Source of the DNA: Pusillimonas sp. UBA3987
GTDB lineage: Bacteria; Pseudomonadota; Gammaproteobacteria; Burkholderiales; Burkholderiaceae_B
DNA: 34,378 nucleotides
Direction: 5' to 3'
Assembly (NCBI GenBank): GCA_002384935.1
Contig: DGCD01000021.1
Coordinates: 186,357-220,734, forward strand
The notes under the pieces were generated by a model. It did not search any database. It saw only the letters and a program-made list of their open reading frames with translations, and was not told the DNA's origin. Shown here one piece after another: positions 7,240 through 16,122 of this stretch. Every line of letters starts with the position of its first letter. Position 1 is the first letter of the stretch. The translations under genes were made by a program, and so were the position numbers.

Positions 7240-8889
7240 CTAACCCTGCTCTTTCTGGCGCAACACAAAGCGCTGCAGCTTGCCAGTTTCAGTACGGGGC
7301 AATGTTTTTACAAACTCAATTGCACGCGGATACTTGTACGGCGCAATTTGATTCTTGACATGGTCCTGCAGTGTTTTAACCAAGGCATCGTTTGCCTCGA
7401 AGCCAGGTTTAAGAACCACGAACGCCTTGACGATGTTGCCCCGATCGGGATCGGGCTGGCCGATCACACCGCACTCGGCAACGGCTTCATGAGCCAACAA
7501 GGCATCTTCCACTTCCGGCCCGGCAATGTTGTAGCCTGCGGAAATAATCATGTCGTCGTTACGGGCCTGATAAAAAAAGTATCCGTCTTCATCCATTTTG
7601 AATGTGTCGCCGGGCAGGTTCCAGCCGTTTTGTACAAACTTCATTTGCCGCTCGTCGTTCAGGTAACGGCAACCGGTTGGGCCCTTGATTGCCAGGCGCC
7701 CCACCTCGCCCACAGGCAAAGGATTGAAGTCATCATCCACGACTTGTGCAATGTAGCCGGGCACGACCTTGCCAATAGCGCCACGACGCACCTCGTCGGG
7801 CGGGCTGGACACGAACACGTGAATCATTTCCGTGCCGCCGATACCATCGATCATTTCAATATCAGTGGCTTCCTTCCACAACTGGCGTGTGGCATCGGGT
7901 AGCGCCTCACCGGCCGATACTGTTTTCTTCAGGGTCGACAGGCCAAATCGACTGGCCAACGGCGCCATCTGGCGATAGAACGTCGGTGCGGTGAATGTCA
8001 TGGTCACACCGAATTCGTCGACTGTTCTAAGCAGTTCTTCAGGCGTTAACTTCTCAATAAGCACCGTTGAACCGCCCTCCCGCAAAGGAAAACACAACAT
8101 GCCACCCAATCCGAATGTAAAGGCCAGCGGTGGCGTGCCCGTAATGATATCGTCGGCATGCGTTCTTAAAATGTGCCTGGAAAAGGTATCGCACATCGCC
8201 AATACATCACGATGAAAGTGCATGCAGCCCTTGGGCTTACCGGTTGTGCCACTGGTAAAGGCAATCAGACAAACGTCGTCAATCGACGTGTCGCAAGCAG
8301 TATACGATTCCGATTTGGTTTTAACCAAGGCTTCGAGTGAGTCGGCGCTGTCATCGCAGAAATAACGCACATCTTTTAATTGCGGGCAATACGCCGCATG
8401 ATTACGATCGAGACAATGCTCAATTTCGTCACCAAGACGCTTATCGCACAACACCGCCGTGATTTCAGCTTTTTCAACAAGGGGCTTTAACTCACTGGCG
8501 CGCAATAACGGCATCGTTGGTACCACCACCAAACCCGCCTTGACCACGGCAAGCCAGGATGCCGCCATCATGGGATTGTTCGGACCACGCAATAAAACCC
8601 GATTGCCTGGCACCAGCTTCATATCGTCGGTTAGCACCTGCGCGATCTGGTTGGTCAGGACCATGAGTTCTTTGTATGTCATGGTTTTCTTTTGATCGCC
8701 ATCGCGCCAGCGTAGCGCTACACGATCTCCACGACCCTGGTTCACATGCGCATCAACCAGCTCAACAGCGCAATTCAAACGGGCCGGATATGCAACATCG
8801 GGATTGCCCTCGAGCAGCAATTCAGGCCACTGCTCAAACGGCGGCAAATTATCTCGGGCAAAGGTATCGACATGGGCAGAACGTTCCAT
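7240..8889 (-). CDS. 2-aminobenzoate-CoA ligase (aryl-CoA synthetase)
   Basis: Adenylate-forming enzyme expected to activate an aromatic acid, probably 2-aminobenzoate, with ATP and CoA. Motifs: P-loop FTSGTTGKPKG at residues 211-221, IDGIGGTEM (motif A5), GDTFKMDEDGYFFYQARNDDMI (hinge region, shortened here as GDTFKMDEDGYF), GYNIAGPEVEDAL and the catalytic C-terminal lysine K537 in TETGKLQR. The 549-aa length matches benzoate/aminobenzoate-CoA ligases. The start has a good AAGGAG site 6 bases upstream. The substrate is inferred from the adjacent monooxygenase/reductase fusion; benzoate or a hydroxybenzoate cannot be ruled out from motifs alone. Confidence 0.85.
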   Translation of the reverse strand: MERSAHVDTFARDNLPPFEQWPELLLEGNPDVAYPARLNCAVELVDAHVNQGRGDRVALRWRDGDQKKTMTYKELMVLTNQIAQVLTDDMKLVPGNRVLLRGPNNPMMAASWLAVVKAGLVVVPTMPLLRASELKPLVEKAEITAVLCDKRLGDEIEHCLDRNHAAYCPQLKDVRYFCDDSADSLEALVKTKSESYTACDTSIDDVCLIAFTSGTTGKPKGCMHFHRDVLAMCDTFSRHILRTHADDIITGTPPLAFTFGLGGMLCFPLREGGSTVLIEKLTPEELLRTVDEFGVTMTFTAPTFYRQMAPLASRFGLSTLKKTVSAGEALPDATRQLWKEATDIEMIDGIGGTEMIHVFVSSPPDEVRRGAIGKVVPGYIAQVVDDDFNPLPVGEVGRLAIKGPTGCRYLNDERQMKFVQNGWNLPGDTFKMDEDGYFFYQARNDDMIISAGYNIAGPEVEDALLAHEAVAECGVIGQPDPDRGNIVKAFVVLKPGFEANDALVKTLQDHVKNQIAPYKYPRAIEFVKTLPRTETGKLQRFVLRQKEQG

Positions 8890-8905
8890 TTATTTCTCCT
8901 TCGGC

Positions 8906-10078
8906 TTAACTGTTTTTGAGCAATTCGCGGGCAATAATCAATTTCTGCACTTCAGTTGCCCCTTCGTAAATACGTAATGCGCGTATTTCCCGGTAAAGTT
9001 TTTCAACCGGTTCGCCCGATTTAACACCCTGGCCACCAAACATCTGCAAAGCGCGATCAATAACGCGCTGCGCCGATTCCGTTGCCGCCATTTTTGCCAT
9101 GGCCGCTTCACGCGTGGTGCGCTGTTTCTGTACATCGCGCATCCAGGCGGCACGGTAAGTAAGCAACGCAGCCGCGTCGATCTCCATGGCCATGTCACCC
9201 AAAGCAGCCTGAGTCAGTTGCAGATCGCCCAATGTTTGACCAAACATCTTGCGCGACTTGGCACGACCCAACCCTTCCTGCAAAGCACGGCGTGCAAAGC
9301 CCAATGCCGCAGCGGCCACCGACGCCCGGAAAATATCCAGCGTCATCATGGCAATCTTGAAACCCTGGCCTGCTTCGCCCAAGCGCTGGCTGACCGGCAC
9401 ACGGCACTGATCAAATTGCAAACGAGCCAGGGGGTGCGGTGCGATGACATCGATCCGTTCCGCAATATTCAAGCCAGGTGTGTCGGCGTCCACGACAAAA
9501 CCCGTAATGCCGCGCGCACCCGGTGCTTCCCCGGTACGCACGAACACGCAGTAAAAATCCGCAATGCCACCATTCGATATCCAGGTTTTTTCACCGTTCA
9601 ATACATAATGATCGCCATCGAGCGTCGCTACGCAGCTCATGGCCGCCACATCGGAGCCGGCGTCGGGTTCCGACAAGGCAAAAGCCGCAATGGCATCGCC
9701 ACTTGCCACCCGAGGCAAATATTTTTCACGCAGTGCGTCACTGCCTGCAATGGAAATCGCGCCACTACCCAGGCCTTGCATGGCAAAAGCAAAATCAGCC
9801 AGCCCCTCGTGACGGGCCAGGGTTTCACGCACAATACACAGCGCGCGTGAATCTATTTCGGCCCAACGCCCGCCCCAACGGCCTTCAGGGCCCTGGGGAA
9901 CCGCCACATTCAGCCATCCGCCCTGCCCCAATGCCTTCACCAATTGCCGACATGCCTCATCGGTATCATGGTGATCGATGTGGGCCAAATGCGTGCTGCA
10001 CCATTGGTCGAGCTCTCGAGCAAAGGAAGGATGGCGCTCGTCGAAGAACGGCCAATCGAGCCAACTGAAGTCTGTCAT
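8906..10078 (-). CDS. Acyl-CoA dehydrogenase family protein
   Basis: FAD-dependent flavoprotein that removes two hydrogens alpha-beta to a CoA thioester. The family fold is evident: ALSEPDAGSDVAAM, LNGEKTWISNGG (flavin/substrate loop), FDQCRVP, and the C-terminal RIYEGATEVQKLIIAREL, where the Glu of YEGAT is in the place of the catalytic base. The 390-aa length is normal. It sits between the crotonase (stop and start directly adjacent, no gap) and the CoA ligase, so it most likely acts on the non-aromatic cyclic CoA ester made by the monooxygenase/reductase. Specific substrate not visible from sequence. Confidence 0.88.
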   Translation of the reverse strand: MTDFSWLDWPFFDERHPSFARELDQWCSTHLAHIDHHDTDEACRQLVKALGQGGWLNVAVPQGPEGRWGGRWAEIDSRALCIVRETLARHEGLADFAFAMQGLGSGAISIAGSDALREKYLPRVASGDAIAAFALSEPDAGSDVAAMSCVATLDGDHYVLNGEKTWISNGGIADFYCVFVRTGEAPGARGITGFVVDADTPGLNIAERIDVIAPHPLARLQFDQCRVPVSQRLGEAGQGFKIAMMTLDIFRASVAAAALGFARRALQEGLGRAKSRKMFGQTLGDLQLTQAALGDMAMEIDAAALLTYRAAWMRDVQKQRTTREAAMAKMAATESAQRVIDRALQMFGGQGVKSGEPVEKLYREIRALRIYEGATEVQKLIIARELLKNS

Positions 10079-10927
10079 TTAGTCACCTTCGAACACCGGT
10101 TTTTGCTTGGCTACAAACGCGTGATAGGCACGATGAAAGTCTTGAGTTTGCATGCAAATTGCCTGCGCCTGCGCCTCGGCCTCAATGGCTTCATCAACAC
10201 CCATCGACCATTCCTGATGCATCGCTTTCTTCGTCATGGAATGGGCAAAGGTCGGGCCGTCGGCCAAACGGCGCGCCAGATCCTGTGCAGCGCCCAGCAC
10301 CTCGTCGGAAGCATGCAAACTATTAAAGAATCCCCAGTTAAGTGCTTCCTGACCCGACATGGAACGACCCGTATAGAGCAATTCCGAAGCGCGGCCCTGA
10401 CCAATCACGCGAGGCAACAATGCGCAGGCACCCATATCGGCGCCCGCCAGGCCTACGCGGGTAAACAGAAACGCGGTTTTGGACTGCTCGGTACCCAAGC
10501 GCATATCGGATGCCAATGCCACCACGGCGCCGGCGCCGGCGCACACACCATCAATGGCGGCAATAACGGGTTGCGGGCAATTGCGCATGGCTTTTACCAA
10601 ATCGCCCGTCATGCGGGTAAAGTCGAGCAATTGAGGCATGGTCATTTTGGTAAGCGGGCCGATGATTTCGTGCACATCGCCACCGGAGCAGAAATTACCG
10701 CCCGATCCTGTCACCACAACAATCTTGATGTCACTTGCATAAACCAGCTTGCGAAACAAGTCGCGCAACTCCGCATACGACTCAAACGTCAGCGGGTTCT
10801 TGCGGTCGGGACGATTCAGGGAAATAGTGCCAACCTTGCCGTCGTCGGACACAGACCACAGGAAATTCCTGGGCTGGTACCCGGCCAGGGGCCCCTTGTG
10901 ATGTTCCATTGTGTGTTCAGTACTCAT
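10079..10927 (-). CDS. Crotonase/enoyl-CoA hydratase family protein, atypical active site
   Basis: A 282-aa crotonase-fold protein. The CoA-ester oxyanion hole is intact: NFCSGGDVHE at about 78-87 and GVCAGAGAVVALASD at 127-141. The two catalytic Glu residues of enoyl-CoA hydratase are not seen at their usual places. The second is replaced around TRVGLAGADMG, and Asp164 falls where dienoyl-CoA isomerases have GLAADVG. So hydration, isomerisation or hydrolytic ring opening are all possible. A clear AGGAG site precedes the ATG by 6 bases. It is third in the operon, 25 bases after the SDR gene. Confidence 0.87.
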   Translation of the reverse strand: MSTEHTMEHHKGPLAGYQPRNFLWSVSDDGKVGTISLNRPDRKNPLTFESYAELRDLFRKLVYASDIKIVVVTGSGGNFCSGGDVHEIIGPLTKMTMPQLLDFTRMTGDLVKAMRNCPQPVIAAIDGVCAGAGAVVALASDMRLGTEQSKTAFLFTRVGLAGADMGACALLPRVIGQGRASELLYTGRSMSGQEALNWGFFNSLHASDEVLGAAQDLARRLADGPTFAHSMTKKAMHQEWSMGVDEAIEAEAQAQAICMQTQDFHRAYHAFVAKQKPVFEGD

Positions 10928-10952
10928 GATTTCTCCTGGTTCCGGTGCGCAC

Positions 10953-11726
10953 TTAGCCCACCATCACTTCCCCCCCGTCTACGGGGATCGATTGTCCGTT
11001 GACCGCACTTGAACCCGACTGGCATAACCAGGCAACCGCATCCGCCACCTCTTCCGGTTGCACCAAATGCCCTTGCGGATTCGATTCGGCCAGTTTGGCA
11101 CGCGCCTCATCGAGCGTCATGCCGGTCTTCTGCATGATATTGTCGAGCGCATCGCGTACCAGATCAGTTTCTGTATAACCGGGGCATACGGCATTCACGG
11201 TAACCCCCTTTCTGGCTACTTCAAGCGCCACTGAACGGGTCAGGCCCACAACACCGTGTTTGGCTGCACAATAGGCCGACACGTAGGCATAGCCCTGCAA
11301 GCCCGACGTACTGGCAATATTCACGATGCGACCCCATTTATTAGCGAGCATATCCGGCAACGCCGCCTGCATGCAGTGAAACGTGCCGGTTAAATTAACC
11401 GACAGCATGCTATGCCAGGCTTCTGCAGTCATTCGGTCAAAGCGCTCGCTGACGGCCTGGCCGGCGTTGTTCACCAGAATATCGATGGGTCCGAATTGGG
11501 CTCGCGCGTTGGCAAAAGCGGCGGCAACGTCATCGGCATTGCCTACGTCACCCGAGACAAAACCAACGTTGCCCAAAGGCGCCAACTGTTGCGTTGCCTG
11601 CTCCAGCGCCTGCACGTTGCGGCCCATTAAGGTAACGCAGCAACCCTGCTGCAAAAGGCGCTGGACCACTGCGAAACCAATACCGCGTGCCGCACCGGTA
11701 ACAAATGCATGGCGGGCTTTTGTCAT
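10953..11726 (-). CDS. Short-chain dehydrogenase (3-hydroxyacyl-CoA dehydrogenase-like SDR)
   Basis: Classical NAD(P)-dependent SDR of about 257 aa. Seen: cofactor loop TGAARGIG, NNAG, catalytic Ser in NIASTSG, and YCAAK carrying the Tyr and Lys (about residues 153 and 157 from the upstream GTG). C-terminal VNGQSIPVDGG is typical of the FabG-like group. Two starts are possible, GTG at 11729 and ATG at 11726, after a shared GGAGG; the ATG is used here. The gene follows the monooxygenase stop within a few bases. In context it would oxidise a hydroxyl group on the CoA-bound ring intermediate, as in beta-oxidation. Confidence 0.88.
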   Translation of the reverse strand: MTKARHAFVTGAARGIGFAVVQRLLQQGCCVTLMGRNVQALEQATQQLAPLGNVGFVSGDVGNADDVAAAFANARAQFGPIDILVNNAGQAVSERFDRMTAEAWHSMLSVNLTGTFHCMQAALPDMLANKWGRIVNIASTSGLQGYAYVSAYCAAKHGVVGLTRSVALEVARKGVTVNAVCPGYTETDLVRDALDNIMQKTGMTLDEARAKLAESNPQGHLVQPEEVADAVAWLCQSGSSAVNGQSIPVDGGEVMVG

Positions 11727-11731
11727 CACAG

Positions 11732-14071
11732 TTAACCTCCGATGGATTTTGCGTACGCAGCCGCACGTTCGAAGTTGATCTCAAGCTGACGCTTGGCCGG
11801 GAAATACTGCTTGGGCCATGCCACATCGTGATACCCAATGTGAGCCGACTCACGCAATGTCCAGGCTGCGTCGGCCAGGTGCGGCCGGGCCAGTGCGCAA
11901 AGATCGGCGCGACCTGAAGCAATAATGCTGTTGACATGGTCGGCCTCAAAAATGGCGCCAACCGCAATCGTTGCAATATCAGCTTCGTTGCGTACGCGAT
12001 CGGAGAACGGCGTTTGATACATACGACCGAACACGGGCTTTTCTTCATGCACGACCTGGCCGGAAGAGCAGTCGACCATATCGGCACCCACGGCCTTGAA
12101 GCTGCGGGCAATTTCAATGGCGTCGTCAGGCGTGATCCCGCCCTCGACCCAGTCGTGGGCCGAAATACGCACCGAGATCGGCAAGTGATCGGGCCAAACC
12201 TCACGTATGGCCTGGAACACCTCAAGCGGATAGCGCAGGCGGTTCTCCATCGAGCCACCGTATTCGTCAGTACGCACGTTCGTCACGGGCGAAATAAAAC
12301 TGGATAGCAAATAACCATGCGCGCAATGCAACTCGAGCCAATCAAAACCCGCGTCAACGGCACGACGCGTCGATGCCACGAACTGCGCTTTGACCTCATC
12401 CATTTGAGCACGGGTCATTTCCTGGGGCGTTTGCGATACCCCCTCTATGTACGGGATAGGCGACGCCGAAACGAGTGGCCAATTACCCGAATCAAGTGGC
12501 AAGTCGATACCTTCCCAACCCAGCTTGGTGGAACCCTTGCGACCTGCATGACCGATTTGAAGACCGATCTTCGAGTCCGAATTCTGATGGATGAAATCAA
12601 CAATACGCTTGAACGCCGTGCCCTGCTCGTCGGTCCATAACCCCGGGCATCCCGGTGTGATGCGCGCTTCAGGCGAGACGCAGGTCATTTCCACCATGAC
12701 CATGCCCGCGCCGCCCATCGCGCGCGACCCCAGATGCACCAGGTGAAAATCGCCGGGCACCCCGTCAACGCAAGAGTACATCGCCATGGGCGAGACAACG
12801 ATTCGATTCTTCAAGGTCACGCCACGCGCAGTAAAAGGTGTTTGCATGGGTGGCACCGGACGATCGCCCTGCTTTTCCACGCCGGAATGCGCGGCCAGCC
12901 AGCGCTCGTAGCCTTCAAGCCACTTTGGATCACGCAAACGCAAATTCTCGTGTGAAATACGCTGCGAACGTGTTAACAGGGAATAGGCAAACTGTTCCGG
13001 CTCAAAATCGGCATAACGCTCGACATTCTCGAACCACTCGGTGGAGTTACGCGCCGCGTTCTGAATTTTCAGCACTTCAACGTTTCGCACTTCCTGATAA
13101 TGCTGCAAGCCCTCTTCCACGTTGTAATTCTTGGCCATCAGGCAACGATTCAACTCAATGGCGTCTTCCAGCGCCAGTTTCGTGCCCGAACCAATTGAGA
13201 AGTGAGCCGTATGGGCCGCGTCGCCCATTAACACCACCGGCACCTTGCGTCCGCCAGACAACGGCTGATAATGTACCCAGGTATCGCATATGACGCGCGG
13301 GAACTGAATCCAGATGGCTGCGCCACGCAAATGCCCCGCGTTACTGATTAGTTTATTGCCGTCAAGCCAGGGGGCAAAAAGTTTCTCACAGAAAGCAATA
13401 CCCTCTTCCTGACTCATTTTGTCAATGCCGTGCGCTTTCCAGGTTTCATCAAGTGTTTCGATAATGAAAGTCGACATACCTGGTTCAAACTGATAGGCAT
13501 GAGCCTGGAACCAACCGTGCTCGGTTTCTACAAAAGCGAAGGTAAAAGCGTCGAACGTTTTCTCGGTACCCAGCCAGACAAAGCGGCAATCACGCACATC
13601 GATATCGGGTTTGAATGTGTCGGCATAGCGCGTACGTACTTTACTGTTCAAGCCATCTGAGGCAATGACAAGATCGGCATTATATTTAGTGGCGATTTCC
13701 TGATCGTCGGACACATCGGTTTCAAATACCAGGTTCACGCCCACTTCTTTGCAGCGGTCTTGCAGAACATTCAGCAGTTTTTTCCGGCCAATGCCGATAA
13801 AGCCATGACCGCTGCTGCGAATACTTTTGTCTTTATAGTGAATCTCAATATCGTCCCAATGATTGAAGGCCTCGGCAATTCTTTCAGCCGAGACGGGATC
13901 GGCCTCGCGCAAGTTCTCTAGCGTGGCATCTGAAAACACAACGCCCCAGCCAAACGTGTCATATGGTCGATTGCGCTCGAGGACGGTGACCTCATGACTT
14001 GGGTCGCTAAGCTTCATGAGCAAGCCAAAATACAAGCCGGCTGGTCCGCCGCCAATACATACGATATTCAT
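11732..14071 (-). CDS. 2-aminobenzoyl-CoA monooxygenase/reductase-type fusion (salicylyl-CoA 5-hydroxylase/OYE)
   Basis: A 779-aa two-domain flavoprotein. Residues 1 to about 390 form an aromatic hydroxylase: GGGPAGLYFG (FAD/ADP), ASDGLNSKVR, and GDAAHTAHFSIGSGTKLALE (FAD). From about residue 409 an Old Yellow Enzyme domain follows: NRIVVSPMAMYS, LQIGHAGRKG, LHCAHGYLLSSFISP, NVRTDEYGGSMENR. This order and size are those of the aminobenzoyl-CoA monooxygenase/reductase of Azoarcus evansii, which hydroxylates 2-aminobenzoyl-CoA and reduces the ring. Salicylyl-CoA 5-hydroxylases share the N-terminal half. First gene of the leftward operon; ATG preceded by GGAG. A promoter and an operator-like site lie just upstream. 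Confidence 0.9.
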   Translation of the reverse strand: MNIVCIGGGPAGLYFGLLMKLSDPSHEVTVLERNRPYDTFGWGVVFSDATLENLREADPVSAERIAEAFNHWDDIEIHYKDKSIRSSGHGFIGIGRKKLLNVLQDRCKEVGVNLVFETDVSDDQEIATKYNADLVIASDGLNSKVRTRYADTFKPDIDVRDCRFVWLGTEKTFDAFTFAFVETEHGWFQAHAYQFEPGMSTFIIETLDETWKAHGIDKMSQEEGIAFCEKLFAPWLDGNKLISNAGHLRGAAIWIQFPRVICDTWVHYQPLSGGRKVPVVLMGDAAHTAHFSIGSGTKLALEDAIELNRCLMAKNYNVEEGLQHYQEVRNVEVLKIQNAARNSTEWFENVERYADFEPEQFAYSLLTRSQRISHENLRLRDPKWLEGYERWLAAHSGVEKQGDRPVPPMQTPFTARGVTLKNRIVVSPMAMYSCVDGVPGDFHLVHLGSRAMGGAGMVMVEMTCVSPEARITPGCPGLWTDEQGTAFKRIVDFIHQNSDSKIGLQIGHAGRKGSTKLGWEGIDLPLDSGNWPLVSASPIPYIEGVSQTPQEMTRAQMDEVKAQFVASTRRAVDAGFDWLELHCAHGYLLSSFISPVTNVRTDEYGGSMENRLRYPLEVFQAIREVWPDHLPISVRISAHDWVEGGITPDDAIEIARSFKAVGADMVDCSSGQVVHEEKPVFGRMYQTPFSDRVRNEADIATIAVGAIFEADHVNSIIASGRADLCALARPHLADAAWTLRESAHIGYHDVAWPKQYFPAKRQLEINFERAAAYAKSIGG

Positions 14072-14099
14072 GAGCGTTCTCCGAAAAACCTGAATATTT

Positions 14100-14119
14100 A
14101 CTTTAGGCTTAAACTATAT
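14100..14119. promoter_or_regulatory. Operator-like repeat 1 of the MarR intergenic region
   Basis: ACTTTAGGCTTAAACTATAT at 14100-14119 is 18/20 identical to the sequence at 14199-14218. Both contain a near-palindrome (ACTTTAx GC/GA TTAAACT). This copy overlaps the -10 box of the leftward catabolic promoter, as expected for repression by the neighbouring MarR protein. Confidence 0.55.
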
Positions 14120-14141
14120 ACACAAAAAAAAACAGATGCAA
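14113..14141 (-). promoter_or_regulatory. Candidate promoter of the aminobenzoyl-CoA operon
   Basis: On the minus strand TTGCAT (14141-14136) and TATAGT (14118-14113) are separated by exactly 17 bases, a good sigma70 layout, about 40 bases before the monooxygenase ATG at 14071. The -10 falls inside operator-like repeat 1. Confidence 0.5.
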
Positions 14142-14198
14142 GATTTTTTTAAATGCATCAAATACTTAACCGGGGCAAAGAAAATGCCCCAAAATGAA

Positions 14199-14218
14199 AC
14201 TTTAAGATTAAACTATAT
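14199..14218. promoter_or_regulatory. Operator-like repeat 2 of the MarR intergenic region
   Basis: ACTTTAAGATTAAACTATAT, the second copy, starts 99 bases from the first and 87 bases before the MarR ATG. Its core ACTTTAAGATTAAACT is a 16-bp palindrome with one mismatched pair. Between the copies lie two smaller inverted repeats, GATGCA/TGCATC (14135-14140 with 14154-14159) and GGGGCA/TGCCCC (14172-14177 with 14185-14190). Confidence 0.5.
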
Positions 14219-14285
14219 TACTATTGCTAGCCCAAGGGTTGACCCACTCTACTTATATTAACGGCCTGGAAACTGCGTTAACAAT

Positions 14286-14804
14286 ATGACCATCCTGCCA
14301 CATTTATCCGACGACGCCATCACGCCCGACCTGGAAACCCGCGCGGGTCCGAACGACCACGATGACCTTCGTCTCTGGCTTCGTTTGCTCACCTGCTGCA
14401 ATCTTATCGAGGGCGACATCCGCAGCCGGTTGCGTACCGACTTTGAAACAACGCTCCCCCGCTTTGATCTCATGGCGCAACTGTTGCGTGTCCCGGAAGG
14501 CATGAAAATGAGCGAGCTGTCGCGCCACATGATGGTAACCAACGGCAACATTACCGGCATTACCGACCAGCTCGAAAAAGAAGGGCTGGTTGAACGCATC
14601 AAGGTCGCCTCCGACCGGCGCAGCTCGATTATTCGGCTGACACCAAAAGGCAAACGCAGCTTCAAACGCATGGCCGACGCCCACGAACAATGGATACGAG
14701 GCCTGTTCAGCAGCCTTTCGGAACAGAGCCGCCAGGCCCTGTTCGACGCCCTGGGCGAACTTAAACTGCTGGCCCAGACCCGCCTGCAAGGCACCGCAAA
14801 GTAA
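14286..14804 (+). CDS. MarR family transcriptional regulator
   Basis: A 172-aa winged-helix regulator divergent from the aminobenzoyl-CoA operon, 214 bases from its first gene, so it is the obvious candidate to control it, perhaps derepressed by an aryl-CoA as in other CoA-dependent aromatic pathways (inference). MarR features: LPRFDLMAQLLR, the recognition-helix region MKMSELSRHMMVTNGNITGI, and the wing VKVASDRRSS-like segment IKVASDRRSSIIRLTPKGK. The long, charged N-terminus (about 25 residues) before the dimerisation helix is unusual but acceptable. The ATG has no strong ribosome binding site. Confidence 0.9.
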   Translation: MTILPHLSDDAITPDLETRAGPNDHDDLRLWLRLLTCCNLIEGDIRSRLRTDFETTLPRFDLMAQLLRVPEGMKMSELSRHMMVTNGNITGITDQLEKEGLVERIKVASDRRSSIIRLTPKGKRSFKRMADAHEQWIRGLFSSLSEQSRQALFDALGELKLLAQTRLQGTAK

Positions 14805-14887
14805 GTGAAAATCAGCCAGGCAGCGCACCAAAGCTAAGATAGAATTGCGTTTTGCGTTTTGGCTACTTACCTTTTGCGAGACTCCAC

Positions 14888-16114
14888 ATGGCTGTAAACC
14901 TTCACATTCCAGCACCCGAATCCATTTTGCCTGTTGCCGGGGTTGAAATTGGCATTGCCCAGGCAGGCATTCGCAAACAAGGCCGTAAAGATCTCACCCT
15001 GTTCCAATTGGCGCCGGGAACATCCGTGGCCGGTGTCTTTACGCAAAACCGCTTCCGTGCGGCACCTGTGCAGGTATGCGAGCAGCATCTGTCCGAAAAC
15101 AACGATATCCGCGCGTTGGTTATCAATACGGGCAACGCCAATGCAGGTACCGGCCCCAGCGGATTGAAGGCAACCCACGACACGTGTGACGCACTAGCCA
15201 AACTGGTGGGGATCTCCCCCAACCAGGTGCTGCCGTTTTCCACCGGTGTCATTCTGGAACCTTTGCCCGTCGACCGGCTGATTAAAGCCCTGCCCGCAGC
15301 CATCGATAACCTGACCGCCGACAACTGGCTTAATGCGGCGCACAGCATCATGACGACCGACACACAACCCAAGGTCGTATCGAAGAAAATTGAACTTGGC
15401 GGCCAACCCGTTACCCTTACCGGCATCAGCAAAGGTGCCGGGATGATTCGACCGAACATGGCAACAATGCTGGGCTACCTGGCCACCGATGCGGGCATCC
15501 CCCCTGCTTTGCTGGCCAGCATCACGCGGGAAATTGCCGACCATTCATTCAATCGCATTACCGTCGATGGCGACACCTCCACAAACGACGCCTTCATTAT
15601 CATGGCCACCGGTCAAAGCGGCTTGCATATCGACTCGACCCACCACCCGCTATACAGCGAACTTTACCGGGCATTGGCCGATGCAGCCCTGGAACTGGCG
15701 CAAAAGATCGTCCGGGATGCCGAAGGCGCAACCAAATTCATAACCATCCAGGTCGAAGAGGCCTTAAACCAGGAAGAGGCACTGAAGGTAGCCTATGCGG
15801 TCGCTCACTCTCCTCTGGTCAAAACGGCGTTCTACGCCAGCGATCCCAATCTTGGTCGTATTCTGGCGGCAGTGGGTTACGCAGGCGTCAACGACCTGGA
15901 CGTGGGCAAAGTCAATTTGTGGCTGGGCGATGTTTTGGTGGCCAGCCAGGGAGGACGCCACCCCGGCTATGCCGAGGCAGATGGCCAACGTGTAATGAAA
16001 GAGGCGGAAATCCTGGTGCGCATTGCGCTGGGCAGGGGGCATGTGGCCGAAACTGTTTATACAAGCGATTTCTCGCATGAGTACGTCAGTATTAACGCCG
16101 ACTACCGCTCTTGA
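14888..16114 (+). CDS. argJ: Glutamate N-acetyltransferase / amino-acid acetyltransferase ArgJ
   Basis: Bifunctional arginine-biosynthesis enzyme that moves the acetyl group from N-acetylornithine to glutamate and can also use acetyl-CoA. It cleaves itself into two chains at the Ala-Thr bond in NMATMLGYLATDA; the nucleophile is Thr193 with the start used here. Other family stretches: NTGNANAG, LPFSTGVILEPLP, KGAGMIRPN and DGDTSTND. Start set at ATG 14888 (MAVNLHIP), because residues from an upstream TTG do not belong to the family. Length of 408 aa is normal. Stands alone between marR and rplU. Confidence 0.95.
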   Translation: MAVNLHIPAPESILPVAGVEIGIAQAGIRKQGRKDLTLFQLAPGTSVAGVFTQNRFRAAPVQVCEQHLSENNDIRALVINTGNANAGTGPSGLKATHDTCDALAKLVGISPNQVLPFSTGVILEPLPVDRLIKALPAAIDNLTADNWLNAAHSIMTTDTQPKVVSKKIELGGQPVTLTGISKGAGMIRPNMATMLGYLATDAGIPPALLASITREIADHSFNRITVDGDTSTNDAFIIMATGQSGLHIDSTHHPLYSELYRALADAALELAQKIVRDAEGATKFITIQVEEALNQEEALKVAYAVAHSPLVKTAFYASDPNLGRILAAVGYAGVNDLDVGKVNLWLGDVLVASQGGRHPGYAEADGQRVMKEAEILVRIALGRGHVAETVYTSDFSHEYVSINADYRS

Positions 16115-16122
16115 TTAAGTGC

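Noticed and set aside
9944..11002. 352-aa plus-strand open frame, and the 210-aa one at 9218-9850
   Set aside because: They lie antisense to the acyl-CoA dehydrogenase and crotonase genes, which have clear motifs, and show His/Arg-rich composition typical of shadow frames.
14239..14259. TTGACC and TATATT as a MarR gene promoter
   Set aside because: The spacer is only 9 bases, too short for a sigma70 promoter; no better pair was found on this strand.
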